This document shows positions 54,040 through 63,259 of a stretch of DNA of 64,000 nucleotides, in pieces. The translations under genes and the position numbers were made by a program. Below the pieces are notes generated by a model. It had not been told where the DNA came from and made no database searches. It worked only from the letters and a program-made list of their open reading frames with translations. This DNA is from Archangium violaceum (lineage in GTDB: Bacteria; Myxococcota; Myxococcia; Myxococcales; Myxococcaceae). The DNA is taken from the NCBI RefSeq assembly GCF_016859125.1, contig NZ_CP069338.1:4589501-4653500 (forward strand), read 5' to 3'. The stretch's first letter is position 1. Every line of letters starts with the position of its first letter.

Positions 54040-55479
54040 CTACTCGAAGAGGCGGCTGGCCATGCGCCCCATCTTCCGCGACTTCTCCGTGTACGGCGGG
54101 AAGAGGGTGCTCAGCAGGGACAGGGGGCCCTGGCGCAGCACCGCGCGTTCGTGGCTGAAGGTCCGGAAGCCGTACTCGCCATGGTAGTTGCCCATGCCGC
54201 TCTCGCCGACACCGCCGAAGGGCAGCTCCGCGTTGCTCAGGTGCACCACCGCCGTGTTCACGCACGTGCCGCCCGCGGACGTCTCCGACAGCAGCCGCTC
54301 CACCGTCTGGGCGTCCTGGCTGAAGATGTACATGGCCAGCGGCCTGGTCCCCGCGCGGATGTGCCGCACCGCGTCCTCCATCCGCTCGTAGCGCAGCACC
54401 GGCAGCACCGGGCCGAAGATTTCCTCCTCCATGATGGGCATCTCCGGCTTCACGTCCGCCAGCACCGTGGGCGCGATGTAGCGGCTGCCCGCGTCCACCG
54501 TGCCACCCACCACCACGCGCGCGCCCTTGGCCACCGAGCGCTCCAGCAGCCGGTTCACCCGGGTGAACTGCGCGTCATCCACCATGCGGCAGAAGTCCGG
54601 GTTGGCCTTCCGGGCCTCCTCCGTCTTGCCGTAGAAGCGCTCGACCGTCTCTCGCATCCGCGTGAGCAGCTCCTCCTCCTTCGAGGCGGGCACGAGCACG
54701 TAGTCCGGCGCCACGCACGTCTGGCCACCGTTGAGGAACTTGCCGAAGGTCAGGCGCTCGGCGGTGGTCTTGATGTCCGCCGACGCGTCCACCACGGCGG
54801 GCGACTTGCCGCCCAGCTCCAGCGTCACCCCGGCCAGGTGCTTCGCCGCCGCCTCCATCACCTGGCGCCCCACCTTCGGGCCGCCGGTGAAGAAGAAGTG
54901 GTCGAAGGGCAGCTCCAGCAGCGCCTGGCTCTCCTGCGCGCCGCCTGGCACCACCGTCACCTCGGACGGGTCGAACACGTCGCGCACGAGCTGCTGCATG
55001 AAGGCGGACGTGTGCGGCGTCTTCTCGCTCGGCTTGAGCACCACGCAGTTGCCCGCCGCCACCGCCGCCACCAGCGGGGAGATGGTCAGCTGGAAGGGGT
55101 AGTTCCACGGCGAGATGATGAGCACCACGCCCTTGGGCTCGTAGCGCACCTCGCTGCGCGTGCCGGCGAGCAGCACGGGCGTGCCCACCTTGCGCGGCTT
55201 CATCCACTTCGCCAGGTGCTTGATGGCGTGGTCGATCTCCATCAACACCATCAGCACCTCGCTGTTCTCCACCTCGGCCGCCGGCTTGCGGAAGTCCGCG
55301 TGCAGGGCCTGGTAGAGCGCCTCGCGCCGCTGGACGATGGTGTCGCGCAGCTTGCGCAGCCGGGCGATGCGCTCCTTCGCGCTCGTGTGCGCCATGTCCC
55401 AGCGCCGCGCCCGAAGGCGCTCGAAGGTCTCCTGGAGGGGGTTCGTCCGAGCCTGTTCGTTCGTATCCACCACGCGCAT
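54040..55479 (-). CDS. aldehyde dehydrogenase (class 3-like)
   Basis: The 479-residue protein starts MRVVDTNEQARTNPLQ. It shows KGVVLIISPWNYPFQL, FFTGGPKVGRQVM, catalytic Glu in LELGGKSPAVVD, catalytic Cys in FLNGGQTCVAPDY, and EEEIFGPVLPVL. The short N-terminus and NYHGEYGFRTFSH ending match class 3 or fatty-aldehyde-type ALDHs, which oxidise medium- or long-chain aldehydes. First gene of a three-gene unit with tight spacing (12 bases to the next start). The 257-base gap to the divergent PLD gene should hold its promoter. Confidence 0.87.
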   Translation of the reverse strand: MRVVDTNEQARTNPLQETFERLRARRWDMAHTSAKERIARLRKLRDTIVQRREALYQALHADFRKPAAEVENSEVLMVLMEIDHAIKHLAKWMKPRKVGTPVLLAGTRSEVRYEPKGVVLIISPWNYPFQLTISPLVAAVAAGNCVVLKPSEKTPHTSAFMQQLVRDVFDPSEVTVVPGGAQESQALLELPFDHFFFTGGPKVGRQVMEAAAKHLAGVTLELGGKSPAVVDASADIKTTAERLTFGKFLNGGQTCVAPDYVLVPASKEEELLTRMRETVERFYGKTEEARKANPDFCRMVDDAQFTRVNRLLERSVAKGARVVVGGTVDAGSRYIAPTVLADVKPEMPIMEEEIFGPVLPVLRYERMEDAVRHIRAGTRPLAMYIFSQDAQTVERLLSETSAGGTCVNTAVVHLSNAELPFGGVGESGMGNYHGEYGFRTFSHERAVLRQGPLSLLSTLFPPYTEKSRKMGRMASRLFE

Positions 55480-55736
55480 TGCTTCGTCTCCTCTGGGTTC
55501 CGTTCGCCTTCGGGTCCCACCGCTCACAGGCTCTAGGTCATCCTTAGTGGTGGGTCCCCTGCGCGGCGATGGGATTGTTCACGCCTGGACGCGCACCTGC
55601 CGCCCGGAGGGGAGGGAGGTGGGGGGCGGGGGGTCATTCCCCTAGGTGTGCCCCGGTTCCCTGTCAACGGCCTCGGCTCCTCTCTCGGAGTGATGGGAAG
55701 CTCGCGGTCGTCCGATGGGTGTGCGAGCATGTAGGC

Positions 55737-56363
55737 ATGCGGCCCATCCAGGCGGAGTTGCTCGACGGCGGCGCGCTGTACCGGGAAGTGGTGCTCGGCA
55801 AGCTGGCGCACGCGCGCGAGTCGGTGTGGATCTCCACGGCGAACGTGAAGGCCATGTACGTGGAGCAGGGAGGGCGCTTCGTTCCGGTGCTGGAGGTGCT
55901 GGACGGCCTGGCGGCGCGAGGGGTGGCGCTGCGGCTGTTGCACGCGGAGCTGCCCAGCCGGCCCTTCCGGGCGGAGTTCGACAAGCGCTCGCGGCTGGTG
56001 AAGGGGGGGCTGGAGCTGAAGGTGTGTCCGCGGGTGCACTTCAAGACGGTGCTGGTGGACGGGGCGTGGGCCTACCTGGGGAGCGCCAACCTCACCGGGG
56101 CGGGGCTGGGGGCCAAGGGCGAGGACGCGCGCAACTTCGAGATGGGCTTCGTCACCGAGGACTTCGACGTCATCGACCGGGTGACGGCGCTCTACGAGTC
56201 CGTGTGGAGCGGGGCCGAGTGCCGCGGGTGCCGGCTGCGCCCGGTGTGTCCGGACCCCATCTTCTCCGGGGGCGAGGGCCCGGCGAAGAAGAAGGGCTCC
56301 CCCGCGGGCATTCGTCTGGGCAAGACGCGGCGCCTGGTGCGCCCCGGGAGGAAGCGCGCCTAG
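55737..56363 (+). CDS. phospholipase D-like protein with one HKD motif
   Basis: The 208-residue protein starts at MRPIQAELLDGGALYRE. It has a single PLD motif, VHFKTVLVDGAWAYLGSANL (HxKxxxxD), and ends with a Cys cluster (AECRGCRLRPVCPDP) plus a Lys/Arg-rich tail that may bind nucleic acid. Single-HKD proteins usually work as dimers, as in Nuc-like endonucleases. Nuclease and lipase are both possible; the basic tail favours nuclease. No signal peptide. Confidence 0.75.
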   Translation: MRPIQAELLDGGALYREVVLGKLAHARESVWISTANVKAMYVEQGGRFVPVLEVLDGLAARGVALRLLHAELPSRPFRAEFDKRSRLVKGGLELKVCPRVHFKTVLVDGAWAYLGSANLTGAGLGAKGEDARNFEMGFVTEDFDVIDRVTALYESVWSGAECRGCRLRPVCPDPIFSGGEGPAKKKGSPAGIRLGKTRRLVRPGRKRA

Positions 56364-56474
56364 GTGGACGGGCGCTCCTTGTCCATCACCCCATGGGTCC
56401 GAGCGTTGAAGACCTGACTTACCAGGAACTCTATTATATAATGCCGCCCGCTTGAAATGTTACAGCGGAGCCCG

Positions 56475-57878
56475 ATGATGGCGGATTCCTTCGGGTTGAA
56501 GACCCTGGCGCAGGTGAAGAGGAGGAACTTCTTCATCTGCGCGGCCCTCCTGGCCGTGGGGGCCGTTGGCCATTGCGGGGTGTCGGGCTCCGCGGACCCG
56601 GCGCCGCTGCTGTCGTTGCTCGGGTGGAGCTCGATGTTCGTGCTGCTCGGGGCGGCGGTGGGGGCGGGGTGGATTCCGGCGGAGTGGTCGGGCATGTGCT
56701 CCGGGTCCGTCAGCCTCGTGGCGGCGGCGCTGCTCATCCACGTCACCGGAGGGCCAGCCAGTCCCTACTTCCCGATGCTCAGCGCGCTGCCGCTCGTCGT
56801 CGCGACGTTCGCCTCGGAGATCCGCGGAGCCACGATCCTGACGAGCCTGGGGATGGTGGGAGTGGTGGTGCTGCTGGACACGCTGGCCGGCATGCCGGCG
56901 CGGCAGATGCTGCTGCATGTGTCGTGCTTCGGGCTCATCAGTGGGGTCGCCATCTTCCTGGCGGGGACGTACCGGCGCACGCGGAGCGCGGAGCGGTCGG
57001 CGCAGCAGGAGCGGTGGGTGGCGCAGCAGGAGCGGTGGGTGGCACAGCAGGAGCGCTTGGTGGCGCAGCAGGAGCGGCTGGCGGCGCTGGAGCGGCTCGC
57101 GGAGAGCGAGCGCCGCCGGTTGCGCGCCGAGCGCGAGCGCGCGGAGGTGGAGCGGCTGGTGCTGGTGGGGCAGCTGGCCGCCGGGGTGGCGCACGAGGTG
57201 AACAACCCGCTGGCCTTCGTGAAGTCCAACCTGCACTACCTCGAGCAGGAGCTGCTGGGCGGGGACGGGCCGATGGACCGCGCGGAGCTGCGGGACGTGC
57301 TCGAGGAGACGAAGCAGGGCGTGCTGCGCATCCAGCAGATCGTCACGGACCTGCGGCGCTTCTCGCGTGAGGGGGAGGGGGAAGAGGCGGGCCAGCCGGA
57401 AGACGCGCTGCACGAGGCGAAGCGGCTGGCGTCGGTGCGCCTGCGCAGCCTGGGCGAGGTGTCGCTGGACGTGACTCCGGGGCTGCCGCCGGTGCGGCTG
57501 GGGCAGCGGCAGCTGGTGCAGGTGTTGGTGAACCTGCTGCTGAACGCGGCGGACGCGGTGGAGATGGCGGTGCCCGCGCGCCGGGCCCACATCGTGGTGA
57601 GGGCGAGGCGGGTGGAGGGCGGGGTGCGGTTGGAGGTGGAGGACAACGGCCCGGGGCTTCCCCCGGAGGTGATGTCGCGGCTCTTCGAGCCCTTCTTCAC
57701 CACCAAGCCGCCCGGGAAGGGGACGGGGCTGGGACTTGCCCTGTGCCGGGAGTACGTCTCACGCGCGGGGGGCACGCTCCTCGCGGAGAACCGCTGCGAG
57801 GGCGGCGCCCGCTTCTCCCTGGTGCTCCCGCTGGGGGCGGAGCGCGCCGCGCCGGCGGCCTGCGGCCTCGCGAGCTAG
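56475..57878 (+). CDS. membrane sensor histidine kinase with heptad-repeat linker
   Basis: The ~467-residue protein has six hydrophobic helices (about 15-165) and no large periplasmic domain. A four-fold heptad (AQQERWV, AQQERWV, AQQERLV, AQQERLA) leads as a signalling coiled coil into HisKA (His ~240 in GVAHEVNNPLAFVKSN). An intact HATPase follows: NLLLNAADAV, EDNGPGLPPE, FFTTKPPGKGTGLGLAL. The ATG at 56475 has GGAG upstream; an ATG at 56457 is an alternative. No response regulator is adjacent (orphan kinase). The membrane module may sense a hydrophobic or redox signal. Confidence 0.85.
   Translation: MMADSFGLKTLAQVKRRNFFICAALLAVGAVGHCGVSGSADPAPLLSLLGWSSMFVLLGAAVGAGWIPAEWSGMCSGSVSLVAAALLIHVTGGPASPYFPMLSALPLVVATFASEIRGATILTSLGMVGVVVLLDTLAGMPARQMLLHVSCFGLISGVAIFLAGTYRRTRSAERSAQQERWVAQQERWVAQQERLVAQQERLAALERLAESERRRLRAERERAEVERLVLVGQLAAGVAHEVNNPLAFVKSNLHYLEQELLGGDGPMDRAELRDVLEETKQGVLRIQQIVTDLRRFSREGEGEEAGQPEDALHEAKRLASVRLRSLGEVSLDVTPGLPPVRLGQRQLVQVLVNLLLNAADAVEMAVPARRAHIVVRARRVEGGVRLEVEDNGPGLPPEVMSRLFEPFFTTKPPGKGTGLGLALCREYVSRAGGTLLAENRCEGGARFSLVLPLGAERAAPAACGLAS
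57000..57083 (+). repeat. 21-bp tandem repeat, four units, within kinase gene
   Basis: Units start at 57000, 57021, 57042 and 57063; the first two are identical (GCGCAGCAGGAGCGGTGGGT plus G). It encodes AQQER(W/L)(V/A) heptads and can change linker length by whole heptads. Confidence 0.9.
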
Positions 57879-58690
57879 GGCGTCTTGCGGTGCCGGGCCC
57901 TCCAGGCGCTGGGGGACTCGCCCGTCATCTTGCGGAACAGGCTGCTGAAGTGCTGGAGCGAGGCGCACCCCACCTCCACGGCCACGGCGGTGAGCTTGGC
58001 GTCGCTCTCCAGGAGGAGCGCCTGGGCGGTGCGCACCTGCACCGTGTTGAGCTCGGACTGGAAGGAGGTGCCGGCCTCGCGCAGGCGGCGCTGGAGCGTG
58101 CGCTCGGACATGCCCATCTCCCGAGCCACGTCCGTGAGGCTGGCGTCCACCAGCCGGGTCCTCAGCACCCGGTGCAGCTCGCCGAGCAGGGGCGTCTGCC
58201 CCATGAGCCGTGTCACCAGATCGTTGAGCTCGTTCATGAGGGCGTGCGACTCGCTCTCGGGACGGCCCAGCCAGGAGAGCGCCTCGAGCGGGTCCGCGAA
58301 GGCGCGGGTGGGGTAGCTGGAGCTGACGAGGCTGTAGAAGCCGCCCACCACCGCGCCGGCCATGCCCTCCGGCCGCACCAGCGCCTGGCGCTTCACCGTC
58401 TGGGAGAAGCCGGAGATGCGCGGCATCATGTACTTCACCAGCACGGCGAGGCCGTTGGCGTCCGGGGCCTCCACGCGGCGCGCGTCCACCAGCGACACGT
58501 GTGGCGCCGAGGGCGCCAGCTCCACGTCCAGCACCTGCGTGAGGCGTTGAATCTGCGCCTCGCCCGGCCTGCCCCATACGGTGAACCCGCACACCTCGGG
58601 CGAGGCGTACCAATGGAGGAAGCTCTCCCCCGTCAGGTAGCGGCCGATGGGGTCTCGGAGGTAGTCGTCGAGTCCTTCTGCGGATTGCAC
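57875..58690 (-). CDS. AraC-family regulator
   Basis: The ~271-residue protein starts at GTG 58690 (MQSAEGLDDYLRDPIGRYL). The N-terminal ~175 residues resemble the arabinose-binding-like sensor domain of OruR/ArgR-type regulators. The C-terminal double HTH is clear: LTDVAREMGMSERTLQRRLREAG and LTAVAVEVGCASLQHFSSLFRKMTGESPSAWR. Its start lies 58 bases inside the upstream desaturase gene, so the two are probably co-transcribed. It may regulate lipid genes. Confidence 0.8.
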   Translation of the reverse strand: MQSAEGLDDYLRDPIGRYLTGESFLHWYASPEVCGFTVWGRPGEAQIQRLTQVLDVELAPSAPHVSLVDARRVEAPDANGLAVLVKYMMPRISGFSQTVKRQALVRPEGMAGAVVGGFYSLVSSSYPTRAFADPLEALSWLGRPESESHALMNELNDLVTRLMGQTPLLGELHRVLRTRLVDASLTDVAREMGMSERTLQRRLREAGTSFQSELNTVQVRTAQALLLESDAKLTAVAVEVGCASLQHFSSLFRKMTGESPSAWRARHRKTP

Positions 58691-59535
58691 GGCGCGGGAG
58701 CATAGCTCCGCAGGAGCCTGAGGACCCAGGCGGGATGAATGGGGGCCAGCGGGGTTTGCAGTGTTGGACGAACCAGCCCCTCGCCGGCCAGCCGGGCCGT
58801 CAGGGCCGGCAGCTCCCTCCAGGGGGCCTGGGGGCGCAGGTGGTGGGCCTGGTGGTAGCCGGCGTTGAAGCACAGCAGGTTGTACAGGCGGGAGGTGGAG
58901 GTGACGCCCAGGGCGTCCCTCCGGGTGGCGTCCGTCTCATGGTGGGCGGCCAGGTTGAGCAGGTGGATGGACAGCTGCCCGAGGAGCACCATGCCGAGGT
59001 AGGAGAGCGCCAGCCAGGGCCGCCACAGGGCGAGCGCCACCAGGGAGCCCTGCAGCAGGACGAAGTCCAGCACCAGCTCCGCGCGCTGGCCCCGCTTCTG
59101 GGACGCGATCTTCCAGATTCTGCCCAGCAGCGCGTAGGGCCAGAGCCAGGGGGTGAGGGTGGAGCGCACCAGATAGGTGAGCGCGCCCTCACCGGGGCGG
59201 CGCCGGCCCCAGTCCCCCTCTCCATCGTTGTACTTGTGATGGTTGAAGTGGTGGATGTGGTAGCCGCGGTAGGCGAAGCCACACGCCACGCCCAGGGTGC
59301 GCGAGACGAGCCAGCGCAGGGCTCGGGGCCTCGCGATGGGTACGTGCATGTGGTTGTGGAGCACGGCGTAGTTCCAGAAGAGGAGCACGAAGCCGAGCAC
59401 CAGCAGGGCGGCGCGTCCTACCCCGGGCAGGGTGTCCCACCCCAGCAAAAGAGCGGGCACCCATGCCCACCAGAGGGCATGGACGGCGAGATGTGGGACA
59501 TCGACCGCGGGAGGAGAGGCGGGGCGAGGGCTCAT
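58633..59535 (-). CDS. fatty acid desaturase
   Basis: The 300-residue membrane protein has the three histidine boxes of the desaturase superfamily: HNHMH (60-64), HIHHFNHH (93-100) and HQAHH (227-231). Four or five hydrophobic segments are placed as expected. It should insert a double bond or hydroxyl into an acyl chain using a di-iron centre and O2. The C-terminal tail overlaps the AraC gene. Confidence 0.85.
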   Translation of the reverse strand: MSPRPASPPAVDVPHLAVHALWWAWVPALLLGWDTLPGVGRAALLVLGFVLLFWNYAVLHNHMHVPIARPRALRWLVSRTLGVACGFAYRGYHIHHFNHHKYNDGEGDWGRRRPGEGALTYLVRSTLTPWLWPYALLGRIWKIASQKRGQRAELVLDFVLLQGSLVALALWRPWLALSYLGMVLLGQLSIHLLNLAAHHETDATRRDALGVTSTSRLYNLLCFNAGYHQAHHLRPQAPWRELPALTARLAGEGLVRPTLQTPLAPIHPAWVLRLLRSYAPAPCNPQKDSTTTSETPSAAT

Positions 59536-59637
59536 GTCCCATTCGTGTACGCACGCGGGGTGTGAACTGCTTCATTGCAGGCGCCAATCGGTTGCGCCAA
59601 CGCGAAGCCCCGCGTGCTTCCGCCTCCCCCGTCCGGC

Positions 59638-60105
59638 TCAGCTCCCGCGCAGCAGCGTGGCGGCCACCAGGGACAGCGCCCGGAGCTGCATGGGGTTGAG
59701 CTTGCGCACGTGGCGCATCAGCCGCCGCATCAGCGGACTCTCCGGCTGGGGTGGTAGGGGAGGGGTGCTCCAGGCGGGGGGCTGGCCCGGGCCGAGTGAC
59801 AGCAACGTATCCGCGTGCAGGCTCAGCGCCATGCACAGCCGGCGCAGCGTGGGAACGCTGGGCATCAACAGTCCTCGCTCCAACCGTCCGTACACCTCCG
59901 TGGCCACGCCGATTCGCTCGGCCACGTCCGCCTGGGTGAGCCCCGCTTTCGTCCGGGCTTCTCGGGCGGAGTCCCCCATGGCCTTGGCCAACTGTTGCTT
60001 CGCTTCTCGTTTCCCCCTGTTGGAGGCCTCCTTGTTGCCGCGCGTACGGCGCCGGGACGAGGAGGACTGCTCGGGGGGGCCTGGATAAGTCGTCTTCGAC
60101 GCCAT
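59638..60105 (-). CDS. XRE-family HTH regulator
   Basis: The 155-residue protein has a basic N-terminal tail (QSSSSRRRTRGNKEA). A Cro/CI-type HTH lies at about 45-100 (AREARTKAGLTQADVAERIG, VYGRLERGLLMPSVPTLRRL), followed by a Pro-rich linker and a short helical C-terminus. No HipA-like or toxin partner is adjacent. A 15-bp palindrome lies 38 bases upstream of its ATG and is the obvious autoregulatory site. Confidence 0.82.
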   Translation of the reverse strand: MASKTTYPGPPEQSSSSRRRTRGNKEASNRGKREAKQQLAKAMGDSAREARTKAGLTQADVAERIGVATEVYGRLERGLLMPSVPTLRRLCMALSLHADTLLSLGPGQPPAWSTPPLPPQPESPLMRRLMRHVRKLNPMQLRALSLVAATLLRGS

Positions 60106-60513
60106 GGATCCTCTCGGCTCCGTCCTGACTCCCAGGGTTATATGACTTCTGAAGTCACGTGTCAGCGGATAACTTTTGGAGTTGGTTCGGAATCGACAAC
60201 CGGGGCATGGAAGGCCGGCGGCTCTGTTGGGGGCCGAGCACTCGCGGTCGCTGGAGGCGGGGCGGGGCCTGGAAGCCCGGGCTGGCCTCCCGGGGACACA
60301 ATCGCCCGGAGGCCCGAGAAATCGGCCCCGGCGCGATTGTCAACCCCCGAGGTGGGTCGGAATGGAAAAGTCCCAGCTATTTCAGGGGTTTACCTAGCAT
60401 GACGTTCTGACATAGGGTGGCGCCCTCCCGGGGGTCCCCGGGTACCGGAATCCCCCGCGTTCCCAGGCGCCGAGGCTTCCAGGCGTGCCCCGGTTGGGAG
60501 GGCTGTTCAGGCT
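60106..60513. other. divergent intergenic region between XRE gene and pomY
   Basis: These 408 bases contain the 15-bp palindrome at 60143-60157, then GC-rich DNA without gene-like frames. The pom operon promoter should be in the right part, but no clear -35/-10 pair was recognised. Confidence 0.5.
60143..60157. promoter_or_regulatory. palindromic operator candidate of XRE regulator
   Basis: TGACTTC-T-GAAGTCA is a perfect 15-bp inverted repeat, 38 bp upstream of the XRE start codon on its promoter side. Size and symmetry suit an XRE dimer. Confidence 0.6.
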
Positions 60514-62223
60514 GTGAGTGACGAGCGTCCGGACGCGCTGCTCAAGAGCGCACTCGAAAAGATCGTCTACTTCGAGGCCCGTGCCGAGCAGCTCCACCAT
60601 GAGCTGATGTCCACGCGCGAGGAGATGGAGCACCTCAAGCGCGAGCTGACCCAGTCCGAGGAGCGGGAGCTGGCGCTGCGGCGCGAGGTGGCGGAGCTGG
60701 AGGTCCGGCTGGGCCGCCTGTCCGCCGACCGTGACGAGCTCACCCGCCTCAACCAGGCCCTGCGCACCGAGCGCAGCCAGCTGCTCGGCAAGCTGCTGGA
60801 GGCCAGCCGCATCCGGGCCTCGGACCGGCCCGAGCGCGAGGAGGACGAGGACGGCCTGGGCATCGACCTGGCCTCCTTCATCTCGCAGCTGCGCAGCGAG
60901 GCCCTCACGCGTCCGGCCGAGGCCGTGTCCGCGCCCGCGCCGTCCGCCCCCGTGTACCCGTGGCCCGCGCCGTCCGAGCCGCAGCGTTCCGAGGAGGAGC
61001 CGGCCCCCGCGCTCGCGGTGGTGACGGCGTCCTCGGTGGCGAGCGTCTCTCCGGTGATGCAGCACGCGCAGCGCCTCCTCCTGGAGGGGCGGCTGGCGGT
61101 GAGCCCCGGGCAGATGGCGGAGCTCTCCGGGAGCGGGGGCGGCGACGAGACCCTCTTCGGCTTCTCCGTGCGCGAGCTGTCGGCGCCGGATGCCACCTCG
61201 CGCGTGCGCGCCGCCGAGCGCCTCAAGGCCCTGGGCCAGCCGGCCGCCGCGCCCGTGCTGGCCACCGCGCTGCACGCGGAGAAGGACCCCACCGTCCAGG
61301 TCGCCCTGCTGGCCGCCTTCGCCGAGGTGGGCAAGGAGGAGGGGGCCTCGGTGGTGTCGCCCCTGCTGGCCTCCACCGTCCCCGAGGTACGCATCGCCTC
61401 CCTCAAGGCGCTGCTGGCCCTGGCGCCCCAGGAGGCCGCGCCCCACCTCGCCCAGGCCGTGAAGGACCCGGACCGCTCCGTGCGCCGGCGTGCCTCGTTG
61501 CTGGCGCTCGGCCTGGAGGGGGAGAGCGCGCGCCGTCTGGGCGAGGAGGCCATCCACGACTCGGACCCCGAGGTGCGCAGCCTCGCCGCCCTGGCGCTCG
61601 GGGCTGGCAGCGGGGAGCACGCCCGCTCGCTGTTGCTGGAGGCCCTCAAGGACCCCGAGGTGCGCGTGCGCCGCTCGGCCGCGCAGAGCCTCTCGCGCAT
61701 CCTCGGCCAGGACGTCTCCGCCGTGGTGAACATGGATGACGGCCATCGCCGCCGGGAAATCCGCCGGCTCGCCTCGCTCCCCGTGCAGCCCGTGCGCGCC
61801 TCGCTCGCTCCCAGGGCGCCTCCACCCGTGCGCCTCGCCGTGGCCGCGCCCGCTCCCATGGCCGCTGCTCCGGTGCCCGTGGCGCCCGCCCCGGCTCCGG
61901 CCCGGGCCGCCGCGCCCGCCCGTCCCGCGCCCGCCCCGGCTCGGAGCGCGGCCCAGGCCGTCCGGACCGCCGCCACCCCGGTGGCCCCTCCGAAGGCAGC
62001 GCCTCCGCCCGCCTCGCGTCCCGCCGCGCGCTCGGCCCCTTCCCCCGTGGAAGCCCTGTGCGGGCCGTTGATGTCGGAGATCCGCGTGGCCATCCGTGGC
62101 CGCTCGCTCGGTGAGCTGGCTTCCGGGGTCTCGGCGACCCTGGAGCTCGTGGAGGAGGCGCTCGCCCTGCTCGTGGCCAGGGGAGCGATCATAAGGAGGG
62201 GGCACAAATACTTCGCCGCTTGA
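60514..62223 (+). CDS. pomY: PomY, cell-division positioning protein
   Basis: The 569-residue protein starts at GTG 60514. Order of parts: N-terminal coiled coil (about 10-105), Pro/Glu-rich spacer, HEAT-like repeats (about 225-400, such as DPTVQVALLAAFAEVG, DPDRSVRRRASLLALG, DPEVRVRRSAAQSLS), and a Pro/Ala-rich region (about 425-525). A C-terminal winged-helix-like end (LELVEEALALLVARGAIIRR) closes it. This matches PomY of M. xanthus (coiled coil, HEAT, Pro-rich) and it precedes pomZ directly. PomY joins PomX and PomZ in the cluster that moves over the nucleoid to midcell, where it guides FtsZ. Confidence 0.88.
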   Translation: MSDERPDALLKSALEKIVYFEARAEQLHHELMSTREEMEHLKRELTQSEERELALRREVAELEVRLGRLSADRDELTRLNQALRTERSQLLGKLLEASRIRASDRPEREEDEDGLGIDLASFISQLRSEALTRPAEAVSAPAPSAPVYPWPAPSEPQRSEEEPAPALAVVTASSVASVSPVMQHAQRLLLEGRLAVSPGQMAELSGSGGGDETLFGFSVRELSAPDATSRVRAAERLKALGQPAAAPVLATALHAEKDPTVQVALLAAFAEVGKEEGASVVSPLLASTVPEVRIASLKALLALAPQEAAPHLAQAVKDPDRSVRRRASLLALGLEGESARRLGEEAIHDSDPEVRSLAALALGAGSGEHARSLLLEALKDPEVRVRRSAAQSLSRILGQDVSAVVNMDDGHRRREIRRLASLPVQPVRASLAPRAPPPVRLAVAAPAPMAAAPVPVAPAPAPARAAAPARPAPAPARSAAQAVRTAATPVAPPKAAPPPASRPAARSAPSPVEALCGPLMSEIRVAIRGRSLGELASGVSATLELVEEALALLVARGAIIRRGHKYFAA

Positions 62224-62264
62224 GGCAAGGTATGCCCCCCTGAGATTCGACGAAGGGTTCCTCA

Positions 62265-63224
62265 ATGGATGCGCCGACGTACAGCCCCAAGCAGGTTGCC
62301 GAGATGCTCGGCCTGCCCCCGAAGTCCATCGCCTCGGCGCTGAAGCAGGACAGCTACACCGGCACGGAGGTGTGGGCGTTGCGGGCACAGCTCGGCGCGT
62401 TCCCGCCGTCGCTCGGCCGCCGCAAGCAGCTCTTCCTCAACTTCAAGGGCGGCACCGGCAAGACGTCCCTCTCCACCTCCTACGCCTGGCGCCTGGCGGA
62501 GCTGGGCTACAACGTCCTCATCGTCGACCTCGACAGCCAGGGCCACGCCACCAAGTGCCTGGGCTTCGAGGGCGAGGACTTCGACAAGACGCTCCTCAAC
62601 GTCCTGGTGCGCAAGGCGCCCATGACCGAGGTCATCCAGAAGAGCTCCCTGCCCAACCTGCACTTCGTCCCCTCCAACCTCACCATGTCCACGGTGGACC
62701 TGGCGCTGATGCCCATGGCGGGACGCGAGTTCAAGCTGCGCAACGCCCTCAAGGAGGTGGAGGCCCAGTACGACGTCATCGTCTTCGACGCGCCTCCCTC
62801 CTTCGGACTGCTCAACCTCAACGCGTTGATGGCGGCCAACGACCTGTTCGTCCCGGTGCTGGCCGACTTCCTCTCCTTCCACGGCCTCAAGCTGCTCTTC
62901 GAGACGGTGCAGAGCCTGGAGGAGGACCTCAACCACGTGCTGGACCACGTCTTCATCGTGGTCAACTCCTTCAACGCCACCTTCAAGCTGGCGAAGGAGG
63001 CGCTCGAGGCCCTCCAGACGCACTACCCGGAGTACCTGCTGCCCACCATCATCCGGCAGTGCACCAAGTTCGCCCAGGCCTCGAGCGAGGGCCGGCCCGT
63101 CTTCGTGGCCGATCCCAACTCCAAGGGGGCCAACGACATCGAGGCCCTCATCCAGAACGTGCTTCCACGCTTGCGGGTGAACACGGCTCCCGGTAGCGAT
63201 AGCGGTACGCAGCAGGCCGGTTGA
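62265..63224 (+). CDS. pomZ: PomZ, ParA/MinD-like ATPase
   Basis: The 319-residue ParA-type ATPase has an N-terminal HTH-like segment (YSPKQVAEMLGLPPKSIASAL) and deviant Walker A KGGTGKT at 61-67 (Gly62, Lys66). The switch Asp90 lies in VDLDSQG, Walker B is IVFDAPP, and Lys268 is in QCTKFAQ. From memory, these are the residues studied in M. xanthus PomZ (G62, K66, D90, K268), and numbering agrees exactly. PomZ dimers bind DNA and tether the PomX/PomY cluster to the nucleoid to find midcell. 41 bases separate it from pomY. Confidence 0.93.
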   Translation: MDAPTYSPKQVAEMLGLPPKSIASALKQDSYTGTEVWALRAQLGAFPPSLGRRKQLFLNFKGGTGKTSLSTSYAWRLAELGYNVLIVDLDSQGHATKCLGFEGEDFDKTLLNVLVRKAPMTEVIQKSSLPNLHFVPSNLTMSTVDLALMPMAGREFKLRNALKEVEAQYDVIVFDAPPSFGLLNLNALMAANDLFVPVLADFLSFHGLKLLFETVQSLEEDLNHVLDHVFIVVNSFNATFKLAKEALEALQTHYPEYLLPTIIRQCTKFAQASSEGRPVFVADPNSKGANDIEALIQNVLPRLRVNTAPGSDSGTQQAG

Positions 63225-63259
63225 CGTCACCCCACCTCTTCCGCTTCAAGGCACAGCCC

